In this document: positions 43,698-53,759 of the stretch, piece after piece
How positions within the stretch are numbered: the first letter of the stretch is position 1
How the letters are laid out: the number at the start of each line of letters is the position of its first letter
Assembly (NCBI GenBank): GCA_963751955.1
Contig: CAVVWM010000002.1
Span: 372,001-436,000, forward strand
Length of the DNA: 64,000 nt
Direction: 5' to 3'
Source: JABDIY01 sp963751955
Lineage (GTDB): Bacteria > Actinomycetota > Acidimicrobiia > Acidimicrobiales > SZUA-35
Program-made: the position numbers and the translations under genes
The notes under the pieces: model-generated
Told to the model about the DNA's origin: nothing
The model's database searches: none
The model's input: only the letters and a program-made list of their open reading frames with translations

Positions 43698-43802
43698 GAG
43701 ATCAGTATAAGCCGACACCGGTTGGGTTCTCGTAGCTGCTGAAACAGGGGCGATTGACGGCCCTGGGCACCTCCTGAGCCTCGGTCTCCCTATCCTGTAC
43801 TG

Positions 43803-44366
43803 GTGGCCGACAAGGCAACCTTCACCAACGACGCCGAACCCTTCATGGGAGCACTTTTCGGAACAGCGATACGGCTCAGCAACAACCGCGCCGATGCCGA
43901 GGACCTCGTCCAGGAAACCTACCTCAAGGCATACCGTGCCTACGACTCGTTCCAACAGGGCACGAACCTGAGGGCATGGTTGTTTCGGATCCTCACCAAT
44001 ACCCACATCAACCGCTTCCGAACCAAGTCCCGTCGGCCCCAAGAAGCCGAGCTCGACGACGTGGAAAACCTGTACCTCTACAAACGGGTGGGTGATGAAG
44101 GTATTAGTCCCAGCGCCGAAGATGACCTGATGCAACGTCTCACCGACCCGACTGTCACCGATGCGGTGGCCGGACTTCCTGAGCACTACCGCTTGCCGGT
44201 CCTTCTTGCCGATGTCGAAGGTTTCGCGTACAAGGAGATCGCCGAAATTTTGGAGATCCCGATCGGAACGGTGATGAGCCGGCTGCATCGTGGAAGAAAT
44301 GCACTCCAGAAGGTGTTGTACGAGCTGGCCGTTGAGCGAGGAATCGTCTCGGCCGCTGCCGATTAG
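43803..44366 (+). CDS. ECF sigma factor, SigR/SigH-like
   Basis: 187 residues from GTG 43803. Sigma-2 (NRADAEDLVQETYLKAYRAY, GTNLRAWLFRILTNTHINRF) and sigma-4 (GLPEHYRLPVLLADVEGFAY, IPIGTVMSRLHRGR) are both intact. Strong similarity to the redox-responsive SigR/SigH group, supported by the zinc anti-sigma factor that follows. A TATCCT hexamer at 43791-43796, seven bases before the GTG, would give a leaderless or nearly leaderless transcript. It is divergent from the small membrane gene. Confidence 0.9.
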   Translation: MADKATFTNDAEPFMGALFGTAIRLSNNRADAEDLVQETYLKAYRAYDSFQQGTNLRAWLFRILTNTHINRFRTKSRRPQEAELDDVENLYLYKRVGDEGISPSAEDDLMQRLTDPTVTDAVAGLPEHYRLPVLLADVEGFAYKEIAEILEIPIGTVMSRLHRGRNALQKVLYELAVERGIVSAAAD

Positions 44367-44385
44367 AACCAACACCGGATTCAAC

Positions 44386-44619
44386 ATGAAGAACGACTGC
44401 TCAGAAACGGCTCATGAACTCCACTTCTTTCTCGATGGTGAGATCACCGAGACCAAGCGTGTTCGCATCCAGGCACACCTCGATGAGTGTCCACCGTGCA
44501 TGAAAGCCTTTGATTTCGAGGCCGACCTGCGGACAGTGGTCGCGGACAAGTTGCGGACCGAAGTACCCGAGGACCTCGCCGCCCGCATCCGCGCCGCCAT
44601 CGTCAACGAACTTGGTTAA
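44386..44619 (+). CDS. Zinc-binding anti-sigma factor, RsrA-like
   Basis: 77 residues from ATG 44386 (MKNDCSETAHELHFFLDGEI). The ZAS signature is H-x3-C-x2-C in AHLDECPPCMK, with an N-terminal Cys (residue 5), the RsrA arrangement. In the RsrA model, disulphide formation releases zinc and the sigma factor (established for Streptomyces). It begins 19 bp after the sigma gene, which it should inhibit. The tandem repeat array starts shortly after its stop. Confidence 0.88.
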   Translation: MKNDCSETAHELHFFLDGEITETKRVRIQAHLDECPPCMKAFDFEADLRTVVADKLRTEVPEDLAARIRAAIVNELG

Positions 44620-44673
44620 CTCGCCCCAGTAGTTCGAACGGCAGCGTTCGGTCCCACTGCGCCAAAAGGCGCG

Positions 44674-45302
44674 CGCCGGCGAGCGCAGGCAGCAGCGCTG
44701 CGGAGGGACGAAGCAGCACCGACCGATCGAGCCGGCTCCGTGCCAACGTGGCGGCAGCGACCCAGAGCGAGCGGCGAGCGCAGGCGAGCGCCGGCAGCAG
44801 CGCTGCGGAGGGACGAAGCAGCACCGACCGATCGAGCCGGCTCCGTGCCAACGTGGCCGCAGCGACCCAGAGCGAGGAACGAGCGCCGGCAGCAGCGCTG
44901 CGGAGGGACGAAGCAGCACCGACCGATCGAGCCGGCTCCGTGCCAACGTGGCCGCAGCGACCCAGAGCGAGGAACGAGCGCCGGCGAGCGCCGGCAGCAG
45001 CGCTGCGGAGGGACGAAGCAGCACCGACCGATCGAGCCGGCTCCGTGCCAACGTGGCCGCAGCGACCCAGAGCGAGGAACGAGCGCCGGCGAGCGCCGGC
45101 AGCAGCGCTGCGGAGGGACGAAGCAGCACCGACCGATCGAGCCGGCTCCGTGCCAACGTGGCCGCAGCGACCCAGAGCGAGGAACGAGCGCCGGCGAGCA
45201 GCGCTGCGGAGGGACGAAGCAGCACCGACCGATCGAGCCGGCTCCGTGCCAACGTGGCCGCAGCGACCCAGAGCGAGGAACGAGCGCCGGCGAGCGCAGG
45301 CA
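44674..45302. repeat. Six-copy tandem repeat, 95-105 bp units, next to tRNA-Thr
   Basis: The unit core CGGAGGGACGAAGCAGCACC begins at 44701, 44806, 44901, 45006, 45111 and 45207, so spacings are 105, 95, 105, 105 and 96 bp. Differences come mainly from one or two copies of a 10-bp sub-repeat GAGCGCCGGC. Each unit holds two perfect 10-bp palindromes, GCAGCGCTGC and GAGCCGGCTC, plus GCCA-ACG-TGGC. Reading frames are open on both strands only because the unit lacks stop codons. Spacings of 95 bp change the frame, so it is more likely non-coding. There are no unique spacers, so it is not CRISPR. It lies immediately 3' of the minus-strand tRNA-Thr. Confidence 0.9.
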
Positions 45303-45313
45303 ATAAGTGGAGA

Positions 45314-45385
45314 GCCCGAAACGAGAATTGAACTCGTGACCTACGCTTTACGAGAGCGTCGCTCTACCAACTGAGCTATCCGGGC
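45314..45385 (-). tRNA. tRNA-Thr (anticodon CGU)
   Basis: Cloverleaf on the minus strand. Acceptor GCCCGGA pairs with TTCGGGC (one G-T pair); D-arm GCTC-AGTTGGTA-GAGC. The anticodon arm is ACGCT-CTCGTAA-AGCGT, with CGT at the anticodon. T-arm ACGAG-TTCAATT-CTCGT. CCA not encoded. The anticodon stem is identical to that of the other tRNA-Thr in the window. Reads ACG. Confidence 0.95.
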
Positions 45386-45430
45386 GGGCCCTAAAGGCTA
45401 ACAAGCCTGTCGGCTGTTCGACCACCGACT

Positions 45431-46471
45431 TCAGCGGGCGAGGTCGAGGAAGAGTGACTGCAGGAAGAGGGCTTCGTTGGGGTTGCGGATCAGTTCGTTG
45501 GCGGCGAATTGGACTCGTTCGATAGCTCGGACCGCCTGAGGGTCCGATCCCTCCAGCAGGCGGTCGCGGTAGACCCGGCTGAGGGTGGCGAGGCCGAACC
45601 GGAGTTCGTCGGTTCGCAGCTTGCGTAGTTCACGCTTGTGCGACGCGATCACCTTGGCTCGGCCAAGGCCCCGTTCACCCACTTCTTCAGCTCGTCGATC
45701 GAGCTCGACCATTTCCTCGGCCTGCCGGCGAGTGAGGGGTTCCGCCGCTTCGTCGAGGGCAGCCCTGATCTGCTGGGTGAAGTCGTACGCAGCATTCCCG
45801 GTTCCATTCAGCCTCTCGGGCAACACGCGCCACAGTTGGGCTCGGCTGGCGATGGCGGGGTCGGTAGCGAGCAGTCGAGCTCGTTCAAGGTCACCACCGG
45901 ACGCCGATGCAGCAAGGGCTGCTTTGTCAGGTTCAACCCCTTCAGCGGCGAGTTGGTTTTCGATCACAATCACCGAAACCGGACCGAATTCCACGTTGAC
46001 GCACCGGCTGGCGATGGTGGTGAGCTCCGGTGTGAGCTCTCCGGCAAGCGCTATGAACACCGTAGAGGCAGGCGGTTCTTCGATGATCTTGAGGAGTTTG
46101 CCGACCGCTTGCTCTTCGATCACGTCGATTCGGTGGATCAGCAGCACCTTGCGGGAGTGTTCCACCGGCGACATGGACGCAGCGGCAATGATGAACTCGG
46201 CCTCGGGCACCCGGAGCGCCGCACCCTCGGATTCGACGGTCACGAGGTCGGGATGGGTGCCGGCCAGCGCTAATTCCATCGCTCTCGCTGCTGCCTCACC
46301 CTCGAGCCCGTCACTCAGCAGTTCTGCCGCGAAACCGAGGGCAGCGGCAGCTGGGCCCGAACCTGGCTGCCCGACGAGAAGATACGCGTGGACCGGCTGA
46401 CGGGCAGCCGCGCGAAGGCGTTCGACCACTTCGTCTTGACCGACGACTCGGCGGTAGGGATCGGGAAGCAC
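45431..46471 (-). CDS. holB: DNA polymerase III subunit delta'
   Basis: 346 residues. The clamp-loader AAA+ start is RRVVGQDEVVERLRAAARQP. The nucleotide loop GQPGSGPAAAALG lacks the Walker Lys, as expected for the non-ATPase delta' subunit. Further features: VLLIHRIDVIEEQAVGKLLK, IIEEPPASTVFI and the sensor SRC motif (TTIASRCVNVEF). Overlaps the tmk stop by one base. tmk-holB is the standard actinobacterial order. Confidence 0.92.
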   Translation of the reverse strand: MLPDPYRRVVGQDEVVERLRAAARQPVHAYLLVGQPGSGPAAAALGFAAELLSDGLEGEAAARAMELALAGTHPDLVTVESEGAALRVPEAEFIIAAASMSPVEHSRKVLLIHRIDVIEEQAVGKLLKIIEEPPASTVFIALAGELTPELTTIASRCVNVEFGPVSVIVIENQLAAEGVEPDKAALAASASGGDLERARLLATDPAIASRAQLWRVLPERLNGTGNAAYDFTQQIRAALDEAAEPLTRRQAEEMVELDRRAEEVGERGLGRAKVIASHKRELRKLRTDELRFGLATLSRVYRDRLLEGSDPQAVRAIERVQFAANELIRNPNEALFLQSLFLDLAR

Positions 46472-47079
46472 TACGCCGAGTCTGCCAAGATCCGCGGCTC
46501 GATCACCGCCCAGATCGCCGATTGGACCTCTTTGAACGACTCGTCCGCTGACACAACGACAAAGCGATCGGGTTCGGAGCTGGCCAGCTGCTGATAGGTC
46601 TCAGCTACGACGTCGTGGAAACGCTGGCCGGCCGCTTCCAGCCGATCGGGAAGCGACTTCATGCGGGAGCGAGCAACATCGGGGCTGGTATTCAGAAGCA
46701 CAACAACGTCGGGCAGGCGTCCAGAAAGCGCGAAGTCGTTTACTCTACGTACCGCATCGATACCGAGCCCCCGCGCACCGCCCTGGTAGGCAAGCGAGGA
46801 GTACATCGAACGGTCCGAGACCACATGACGACCCGACGCCAACGCCGGCTCCACTACCAGGTCCACGTGTTCGGCTCGGTCGGCCGCCATCATCAGCGTC
46901 TCGGCTCGTGCCGACACCTCGGGCATGTCCGGCGACAGCAGCAGCTTGCGGAGCTCAGCGCCCAACGCGGTACCGCCGGGTTCCCGAGTCAACACGGCAT
47001 CCAGCCGGCGGGCTAGAACTTTCGCCTGGGAACTCTTGCCCGAACCCTCTCCGCCTTCGATTGCAATGTAGAGCCCCAA
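46471..47079 (-). CDS. tmk: Thymidylate kinase
   Basis: 202 residues. P-loop YIAIEGGEGSGKSSQAKVL, TREPGGTALGAELRKLLLSP, DRSMYSSLAYQGGARGLG and LLNTSPDVARSRM. Phosphorylates dTMP to dTDP. Lies two bases downstream of topA and overlaps holB by one base, so topA-tmk-holB form one transcription unit. Confidence 0.95.
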   Translation of the reverse strand: MGLYIAIEGGEGSGKSSQAKVLARRLDAVLTREPGGTALGAELRKLLLSPDMPEVSARAETLMMAADRAEHVDLVVEPALASGRHVVSDRSMYSSLAYQGGARGLGIDAVRRVNDFALSGRLPDVVVLLNTSPDVARSRMKSLPDRLEAAGQRFHDVVAETYQQLASSEPDRFVVVSADESFKEVQSAIWAVIEPRILADSA

Positions 47080-47081
47080 CG

Positions 47082-49834
47082 CTAGAACGGATCCTCGGCA
47101 ACGGCCTGGGCTGCGGCCTCCTTCTGGGCCGCAGCGGTCTTCTTCGCCGGAGCCTTCTTCTTCGCACTCTTCTTCGTTGCTTTCTTGGCGGTGGCCTTCT
47201 TCTTTTTCTTCTTGGCAGCCTTCTTGCGCTTCTTGGCCGGTCCAGCTTCACGGCGTATGGCAAGAAGTTCCGAGGCCCGTTCGATGGTGATGGTCTCGGG
47301 GTCATCGCCCTTGCGGAGGCTGGCGTTGGTTTCGCCATCGGTTACGTACGGCCCGAAACGACCGTCCTTCAACTCCACCGGTTTATCGGTTGCGGGATCT
47401 ACACCCACTGCGGTGCCGGCCTTGGGGGCAGCTTGACCGCGTCGCCGCTTGGGTTGGGCGAATACTTCCCGGGCCTCGGCCTCGGTCACGGTGAACAGCT
47501 GCTCCTCGGTCTCGAGGCTGCGGCTGTCGTTTTCTCTTTGCCGTCCTCATCGACCAGAGTCCGTGCGACATAGGGGCCATAACGTCCGTTTCGAGCCAGC
47601 ATCTCCTGGCCGGTTTCATCGACCCCGATCCGGCGAGGCAGCGACAACAGCTGGACCGCTTGTTCCACGGTGATGGTGTCGAGATCCATCGATTTGAAAA
47701 GTGACTCCATCTGCGGTTTGACACCGGTTTCTTCGTCGCGTTCGCCCAGCTGAACATAGGGCCCGAACCGGCCGGTCTTCACGAAGATTGGCTGCTGGGT
47801 TTCGGGGTGAACCCCCAGTTCTTTGTCACCCTGAGGGGCGTTGAGAATTGCGATCGCCTTGTCGATAGTCAGTTCGTCGGGAGCGAGATCGGGTGGGATC
47901 GAAGCCGTCTGCTCGCCGCGTCGAAGGTACGGGCCGAACTTTCCGGGCCGGGCTTCAACCAGCTCGCCGTTGCTGTCGACGCCGATCGGAATCGAGTTGA
48001 TTTCCCTGGCATCGATCTCGTCGAGCCGTTCGGTCACTTTCACCTTGAGCCCTGGATCTTCGCCATCGCCAAAATAGAAGCGCCGCAGATAAGGAATCCG
48101 CTCCTCGCCGCCCGACGCAATGGAGTCGAGGTCGTCCTCGAGTTGAGCGGTGAACTTGTAGTCGACCAGGTTCGGGAAGTGCTTCTCGAGAATGTTCACG
48201 ATCGCGAAAGCGGTGAAGTTGGGAACCAGCGCAGTGCCCTTCTTCCACACATACTCACGGGCCTGGATGGTCGCCATGATGCTCGCGTACGTCGAGGGTC
48301 GCCCAACCTCCAGTTCTTCCAGCTTCTTCACCAACGACGCCTCGGTGTACCGGGCCGGCGGCTGGGTGTCATGGCCTTCGGCCTCGGCGGAGAGCACGGT
48401 GGCCGGATCGCCGGTTTCCAGCGGAGGGAGCTGCTGTTCGTTGGGCTCCTCCGACTGGTCTTCCTCGTCGACATCTTCTCTGTAGACCTTCAAGAAACCG
48501 GGATGTTTGATCACGGTGCCGCTGGTGGAGAACACCGCGTGCCGTGAATCGGTCGTGTCCACCCCGAGCCGGAGTGTGACGGTCTCGCCGGTGGCGTCGG
48601 TCATCTGCGACGCAACCGTGCGCTTCCAGATCAGCTCATAGACCTTGAGGTCCTGTGTGCTGAGCTCGGATGCAACCTGCTCAGGAGTCCGGAAGGTATC
48701 CCCGGAAGGACGGATCGCTTCGTGGGCCTCTTGAGCGTTCTTGGACTTGCCCTTGTAGGTGCGAGGTTCGTTGGGGAGGAAGTCGCTGCCGTAACGCTCG
48801 GTAATCTGACTTCTGGCGGCGGTGATGGCCTGGCTCGACAGCTTGACACTGTCGGTTCGCATATAGGTGATGAAGCCCCGCTCGTAGAGCCCCTGAGCCA
48901 CCCGCATCGATTGCGCTGACGACAGGCGAAGTTTCCGGCCCGCCTCCTGCTGGTAGGTGGAGGTGATGAACGGTGCCGCCGGCCGGCGACGATAGGGCTT
49001 TGCCTCACGGCTCTTTACAACTGCATCCTGACCTTCCACGCCGTTGACAAGGGCCGCCGCTCCGTCCCTATCGAGGTGGAGCAGCTCTGTCTTGGTGCCG
49101 GTCTTGAGTTCGCCGGCATCGGTGAATTCCTTGCCGCCAGCGATCCGGGCGCCGTCGACTTCGAGGATCTTGGCGGCGAAGGGCCGCTCGGCTCCAGCGG
49201 CGGTGAAGGTCGCGAGCAGGTCCCAGTAGTTCGCCGACACGAACGCCATGCGCTCCCGCTCACGCTCGACCACGATTCGGGTGGCGACCGACTGCACCCG
49301 TCCGGCCGAAGTGCCCTGGGCGATCTTGCGCCACATGACAGGCGACAGTTCATAGCCATACAGACGGTCGAGCAGGCGGCGGGCTTCCTGGGCTTCTACG
49401 ACGCGTAGGTTCAACTCACCCGGGTTGGCCAGCGCCCGCTCAATCGCTTCCTTGGTGACCTCGTTGAAAACGATCCGCTTCACCGGAACACGCGGATTGA
49501 GTAGCTCGAGAAGATGCCATGCGATGGCCTCACCCTCGCGATCCTGATCCGTTGCCAGAATCAGCTCGTCGGAGTCCTTGAGCAACGCCTGCAGATGGCG
49601 TACATGATGTTTCTTGTCCGGATTTGTGACATAAAGGGCTTTGAAGTCGTTGTCGACGTCGATGCCCATCTTCGCCCACTTCTCTCCCTTGTACGCAGGG
49701 GGGACGTCAGCGGCGTTCTTGGGGAGGTCACGGACGTGACCGATCGACGACTCGACCACGAACTCCGAGCCGAGGTATTCACCGATCTTCTTGGCCTTGG
49801 CTGGGGATTCGACGATTACGAGGGTTTGGGCCAC
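47082..49834 (-). CDS. topA: DNA topoisomerase I, with a frame change near the 3' end
   Basis: About 917 residues when joined. Start at GTG 49834 (VAQTLVIVESPAKAKKIGEY) or TTG 49855. Toprim domain with the ATDQDREGEAIAWHLLELL acidic motif. The catalytic Tyr is in GFITYMRTDSVKLS. C-terminal FGPYV-type repeats, and a Lys/Ala-rich tail (KKAAKKKKKKATAKKATKK) common in Actinobacteria. Frame one ends at TGA 47486 after TTAAASRPRSSCSP. The expected continuation SLETEEQLFTVTEAEAREVF is in the neighbouring frame; the switch is at about 47518-47524. TopA is essential, so a sequence error is the likeliest cause. Confidence 0.92.
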
Positions 49835-49921
49835 GACAGGAGACTGTAGAGACAACCGGCAACGATTTGTTGCAGCCGTCTACAGGAAAGGTCCCTGAGC
49901 AGGAAAATCGTGTGCGTAGTT

Positions 49922-51334
49922 TCAGGCGGTCGGAGCCGGGTCTGGAACACCGTCAGCGTCGACATCGACCATCTCGGCCCGTCGATTGCCTTCGGGGGTG
50001 GCTTCGTCAGCCAAATGGGAGAACCGGATTATGAAGTAGCCCAGGAGCGTGGCCAAAAGACTGGCCAGCAGAACACCGATGGTGGCCTGGTCTCTGATGA
50101 TGTCTTCGTCCTCGAACGCCAGCCCATTGATGAACAGCGCCACTGTGAATCCGATACCGGCGACCGCACCGGCGGCGAGAATATGCACCCGCTTGAGGGA
50201 GGCCGGTAGCGTGGCCACGCCGGTGCGCAGGGCCAGGATGCTGAACAGGTAGATGCCGACCGGCTTGCCCACCACCAGTCCGACGACGATCCCGAGGGTG
50301 ACCGTGCTGGTGAGAGCATCGCCGATCACGTCGGTGCTCAGAAGAATTCCGGCGTTGGCCAGGGCGAAGATCGGAATGATGAGGTAGCTGGTGAACGGGC
50401 TCAGCGTGGAGATCAAACGGGTGGTCACCCCAACCCGCTCGCGGATCTGAAACTGGGCGTCGCGGGCGGTTCCGACGCCGAAGTTCTCCATCTCGAACTG
50501 TTCACCGGAGAAGATCTGGCTGAGAGTCTGCTGGCCAATGAGCGGCTTGGCCGGGGTGAGCAGACCGAGCGTTACACCAGCGATTGTGGCGTGAACACCT
50601 GATTCGAAGGTGGCGAACCACACGAAGGATCCCACGATGACGTACACGGGAATGAACCAGACCCGCATCCGCTGAAGCACGACAACCAGTAGCACCCCGG
50701 CGAATGCCCATCCCAGCCAGTCGAAATGCAGGCCGCCGCCGCTATAAAACACTGCGATCACAACGATGGCGCCTATGTCGTCGACAATTGCGAGGGTCAG
50801 CAGGAAGAGCGGCAGCTGTTTGGGAACCTTGTGACCCACGAGAGCCAAGACTCCAACGGCGAAGGCGATGTCGGTGGCCATCGGGATTCCCCAACCGGTC
50901 GCTGCTACGCCTGAGGTGTTGAAGGCGAAATAGAGAGCTGCTGGAACGACCATGCCACCGAGGGCGCCGATCGCAGGAAGGGCCGCAATCTTGGGATTTC
51001 GCAGGTCGCCGAGGACAAGTTCGGACTTGATTTCCATGCCTACGACGAAAAAGAACAGCGCCATGAGCGCATCATTGACCCAGTGCGACAGGTCCTCCAC
51101 CAGACGGAAGTTGCCGATCTCGATGGCGATCTCGGTATGCCAGAACTCGCTGTAGCTGTCGAAACTGAGGTTGGCCCAGATCAGCGCGGCGGCCGTAGCG
51201 ATGATGAGGAGCACCCCGGCCGCGGTTTCACGAGCGAGGAAGGTTGCGACAGGACGGACAACCCCCCTGGCGAGCGCATTGTCGCTGCCGCTAAAGGCTT
51301 GATCGCGTATCGGGAGACTGTTGTGGGCTGCCAT
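49922..51334 (-). CDS. nhaA: Na+/H+ antiporter NhaA
   Basis: 470 residues from ATG 51334 (MAAHNSLPIRDQAFSGSDNA). About 11-12 membrane segments. Signature regions: WVNDALMALFFFVVGMEIKS, ATDIAFAVGVLALVG, and LAIVDDIGAIVVIAVFY with the paired Asp essential for exchange. Longer than E. coli NhaA (388 aa), with an extended loop (FEMENFGVGTARDAQFQIRE) and an acidic tail. Exports Na+ in exchange for protons, fitting a saline habitat (inference). Confidence 0.93.
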   Translation of the reverse strand: MAAHNSLPIRDQAFSGSDNALARGVVRPVATFLARETAAGVLLIIATAAALIWANLSFDSYSEFWHTEIAIEIGNFRLVEDLSHWVNDALMALFFFVVGMEIKSELVLGDLRNPKIAALPAIGALGGMVVPAALYFAFNTSGVAATGWGIPMATDIAFAVGVLALVGHKVPKQLPLFLLTLAIVDDIGAIVVIAVFYSGGGLHFDWLGWAFAGVLLVVVLQRMRVWFIPVYVIVGSFVWFATFESGVHATIAGVTLGLLTPAKPLIGQQTLSQIFSGEQFEMENFGVGTARDAQFQIRERVGVTTRLISTLSPFTSYLIIPIFALANAGILLSTDVIGDALTSTVTLGIVVGLVVGKPVGIYLFSILALRTGVATLPASLKRVHILAAGAVAGIGFTVALFINGLAFEDEDIIRDQATIGVLLASLLATLLGYFIIRFSHLADEATPEGNRRAEMVDVDADGVPDPAPTA

Positions 51335-51463
51335 CAACCAACTCTTCGGGGATTCACCGTGCGAGACCCGTGTGGCCCGCAACGCGGAGACTACGGCCTC
51401 AGAGGATAGTGGGCACGGTCCTCCCACTGCTCCCGAACCCGGTCACTGCCACCAAGAAAGGGA

Positions 51464-51910
51464 TTATTGCGCCACCCAGATTCGGACCGTGGTTCCATCG
51501 GGGGTGGATTCGAACTCGAAGCGGTCGTGGCTCAAGGCCCTCATCAGCGGCACACCAAACCCCCCCTCCGTGATCAGTCGATCGGGGTCAGTAAGCGGGG
51601 GTAGCTCGTTGGCATCGATTGGCATGCCGAATCCGAAATCGGTGACTTCGAGTTCCACCAACCCGCTTTCGATAACACAGCGAATTCTCACCGGTTTCGA
51701 TGGATCCCGTTCCAGGTTGGCTTGGATGGCATTTGTCACTGCTTCGGAGGTTGCTAGTCGAAGGTCATCCAACCGCGCACCGCTCAGAGCCCCGCTCGAC
51801 TCCACTGCATTCAGCACGGTCATCCTGACGACATTGACGAGTTCGACCGCCGACGGGATCTCCATGTTGATGGCCGGGGTGGAGGGGTTTATAGCCGGGG
51901 TTGAAGGCAT
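51464..51910 (-). CDS. Anti-sigma regulatory factor, RsbW-like GHKL kinase
   Basis: 148 residues from ATG 51910; ATG 51865 (MEIPSAVELVNVVRMTVLNA) is an alternative, and the stretch between the two repeats PSTPAIN twice. GHKL motifs: LRLATSEAVTNAIQANLE (N box), VELEVTDFGFGMPID (G1) and GGFGVPLMRALS (G2). Members bind sigma factors or anti-anti-sigma proteins. No partner STAS protein is adjacent. It sits two bases after the photolyase-like gene and is probably co-transcribed with it. Confidence 0.82.
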   Translation of the reverse strand: MPSTPAINPSTPAINMEIPSAVELVNVVRMTVLNAVESSGALSGARLDDLRLATSEAVTNAIQANLERDPSKPVRIRCVIESGLVELEVTDFGFGMPIDANELPPLTDPDRLITEGGFGVPLMRALSHDRFEFESTPDGTTVRIWVAQ

Positions 51911-51911
51911 T

Positions 51912-53125
51912 CTAGCGGCCCAGACCTTTGCGCCAGGAGGAGAATGAGGCAACGCTGCCACCGACGGGACGCGTCAACCACGGGTAGGGATGGGTCTCAC
52001 CGATAGTCAGCAAGTCGGAGATGCGAGCGAATCCAGGCACCGGTGCGAACGTTACCGCAGGGCGGTGGTCGGCTAACACCCTCTCGGGACGATCTCGGTA
52101 CAACTTCACGTTTCGCTCAGTTCCCAACTCTGACAATGTCTCCACCAGGAAGACCAGACGCTTGGCCGACAGTTGAAGTCGCGCCAAAAGTGGCTCATCG
52201 AAGATGAACAGGACCGGGAGATCGGGGTTGGCCAGCAGTGCTGGATCTTGAGCTGCGAGAGACTCGGCTGTCAGCCACACGACGTCGGGCTCAGCTTGGT
52301 GTTGCAGGCTGGCCGGTCCAGCCTCGGAGCCGAGATCATAGGCCCTTCTCAATCGAGGGTTCGGTTCGATCTTCAAGCGGGCTCTGTCGTCGGGCCACCG
52401 TTCGATCGGACACGACTGAGACCGTTCACACTGACCACAGAGCCCGGGTGCTCGCTTCTCCACCTGCCAACGGCTGAACCCGTACTGCTTGGACGATCCT
52501 GCACCCGAGGTCCACTGCCAACCAAGCCGGTTGGCGGCCCGGGAACCATCCAAGAGATGGCGAAAAAGTAGTCCTCACCTTCCTTCCAATAACCGGCCTG
52601 CCGGACTGTCCAGTGAGACGCCATCCACATCCTGGTTTGATTGGCGAGCCAGCCGTCGGCTTCCAACTCCTCGACGCACATATCAATGCAAGCCATCGAA
52701 GGATCGAACCGCGCCTCGCCATCGTGGTCCAGCTCGTAGCGAAGACTTCTCGATGTCGTAGAGCCAAGTCGGGCGTACCAATGTCGGGCGTACTCTTGCC
52801 ATTCCAACTCATCCCGGAATTTCGAGACATCTCGGTTTGGACCACTGCCGACCTCAGACCACACCTGCCCCAGCGTGAGTAGGCCGTGTCGTATGTAGGG
52901 CGAAAGGCCAGAAGCTCCGCGTCGAGGGGCAGGCCAAACTTCGTTTCGATTCGAGGCGTAGCCGGCCACGTCGAACCCGGCCAGCGCTGCGTCCGCCGCC
53001 GCCTGGCCACCCTTGAACGCCTCGGAGCCGTGCGGCTCGTCGCAGAACAATCCGCCGAGGTGCTCGGCAACGAAACCTTCGGCCGGTTCTCTTCCGACAC
53101 GGGGGATTGGAATCGGAGCCGGCAT
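51912..53125 (-). CDS. Photolyase/cryptochrome FAD-binding protein, frame change, apparently swapped domain order
   Basis: About 405 residues when joined. The first part, from ATG 53125, contains the helical FAD-binding domain: GASGLSPYIRHGLLTLGQVW, FRDELEWQEYARHWYARL, TRMWMASHWTVRQ and WKEGEDYFFAISW. The frame breaks at about 52547: ISWMVPGPP should read IS-LDGSRAANRLGWQWTSG, one base away, in a TT run. The rest continues to KIEPNPRLRRAYDLG. The last ~150 residues look like an alpha/beta fold (PVLFIFDEPLLARLQLSAKR, VFLVETLSELGTERNVKLY). Usually that antenna-binding domain comes first. Repair or light-sensing role not decidable. Confidence 0.7.
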
Positions 53126-53154
53126 CACCTCACATAATGGCCCAGGCGCAGGAA

Positions 53155-53724
53155 CTACAGGGCGATCGGGGGCCTCTGGGACGGGATTGCTGGTCCCTCT
53201 GATGGCCGTCCCACGATCACGACATGGCTGTACACGGACCCATCGAGGAGCGGCCGTTCGGGATCTTCGGGAAAGTCTGAGTGAGAAGGGACCGACAGCC
53301 CGAATTGTTCATAGACCTGGGCAAGATCCTCAGCGCACTGGGATCCAAGTATCACCCGCCGAATGAGCACGTGAAGCGAACGGAAGCCCGGCCCATGCGC
53401 AGGTCCAGCAACCCCCAGATCGAACGCTGCAACGTGGGCGAGTTCGTGGCAAAGGGTGTTCAGATCGAGCGATCGAGGGCTGAGACTGATGAGGCGCCGA
53501 TCGTGGCAGTAGAAGCTGCGTCGGCCGCTCCGATTCACCTGGACCGAGACGGGTTCGGCGCTCAGAGGATCGGTCCACCACGGCGAGGCGGTCAGCTGTT
53601 GAACGAGGTTCTGGAGGTATGCGATCGACCGAGGTTGGGCGAACACGGTTCCTTCTCCACAAAGGTCCTCGGCAGCGTAAACCTGCCTGCGTTCGTTGTC
53701 TCTCGTGCCATCTTCCTCACCCAT
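53155..53724 (-). CDS. Putative metallohydrolase, TIGR04338-like
   Basis: 189 residues from ATG 53724; a GTG lies one codon earlier. NERRQVYAAEDLCGEG at the start and LCHELAHVAAFDLGVAGPAH-GPGF in the middle match the TIGR04338 family as I recall it, a zincin with HExxH and a third His. The C-terminus has GQSV-like EQFGLSVPSHSDFPEDPERP. In mycobacteria this gene sits next to a DUF2786 gene, as it does here. Substrate unknown. Confidence 0.75.
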   Translation of the reverse strand: MGEEDGTRDNERRQVYAAEDLCGEGTVFAQPRSIAYLQNLVQQLTASPWWTDPLSAEPVSVQVNRSGRRSFYCHDRRLISLSPRSLDLNTLCHELAHVAAFDLGVAGPAHGPGFRSLHVLIRRVILGSQCAEDLAQVYEQFGLSVPSHSDFPEDPERPLLDGSVYSHVVIVGRPSEGPAIPSQRPPIAL

Positions 53725-53759
53725 CACTTCTCTCCGAATATCCGCTTTGACGACGGCGC

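Noticed and set aside
44674..45302. CRISPR array
   Set aside because: The units are contiguous near-identical repeats of about 100 bp with no unique spacers, and there are no cas genes.
44401..45374. Repetitive proteins on both strands of the tandem array
   Set aside because: Open frames arise because the repeat unit lacks stop codons; unit spacings of 95 bp break the frame and there is no ribosome site or codon bias.
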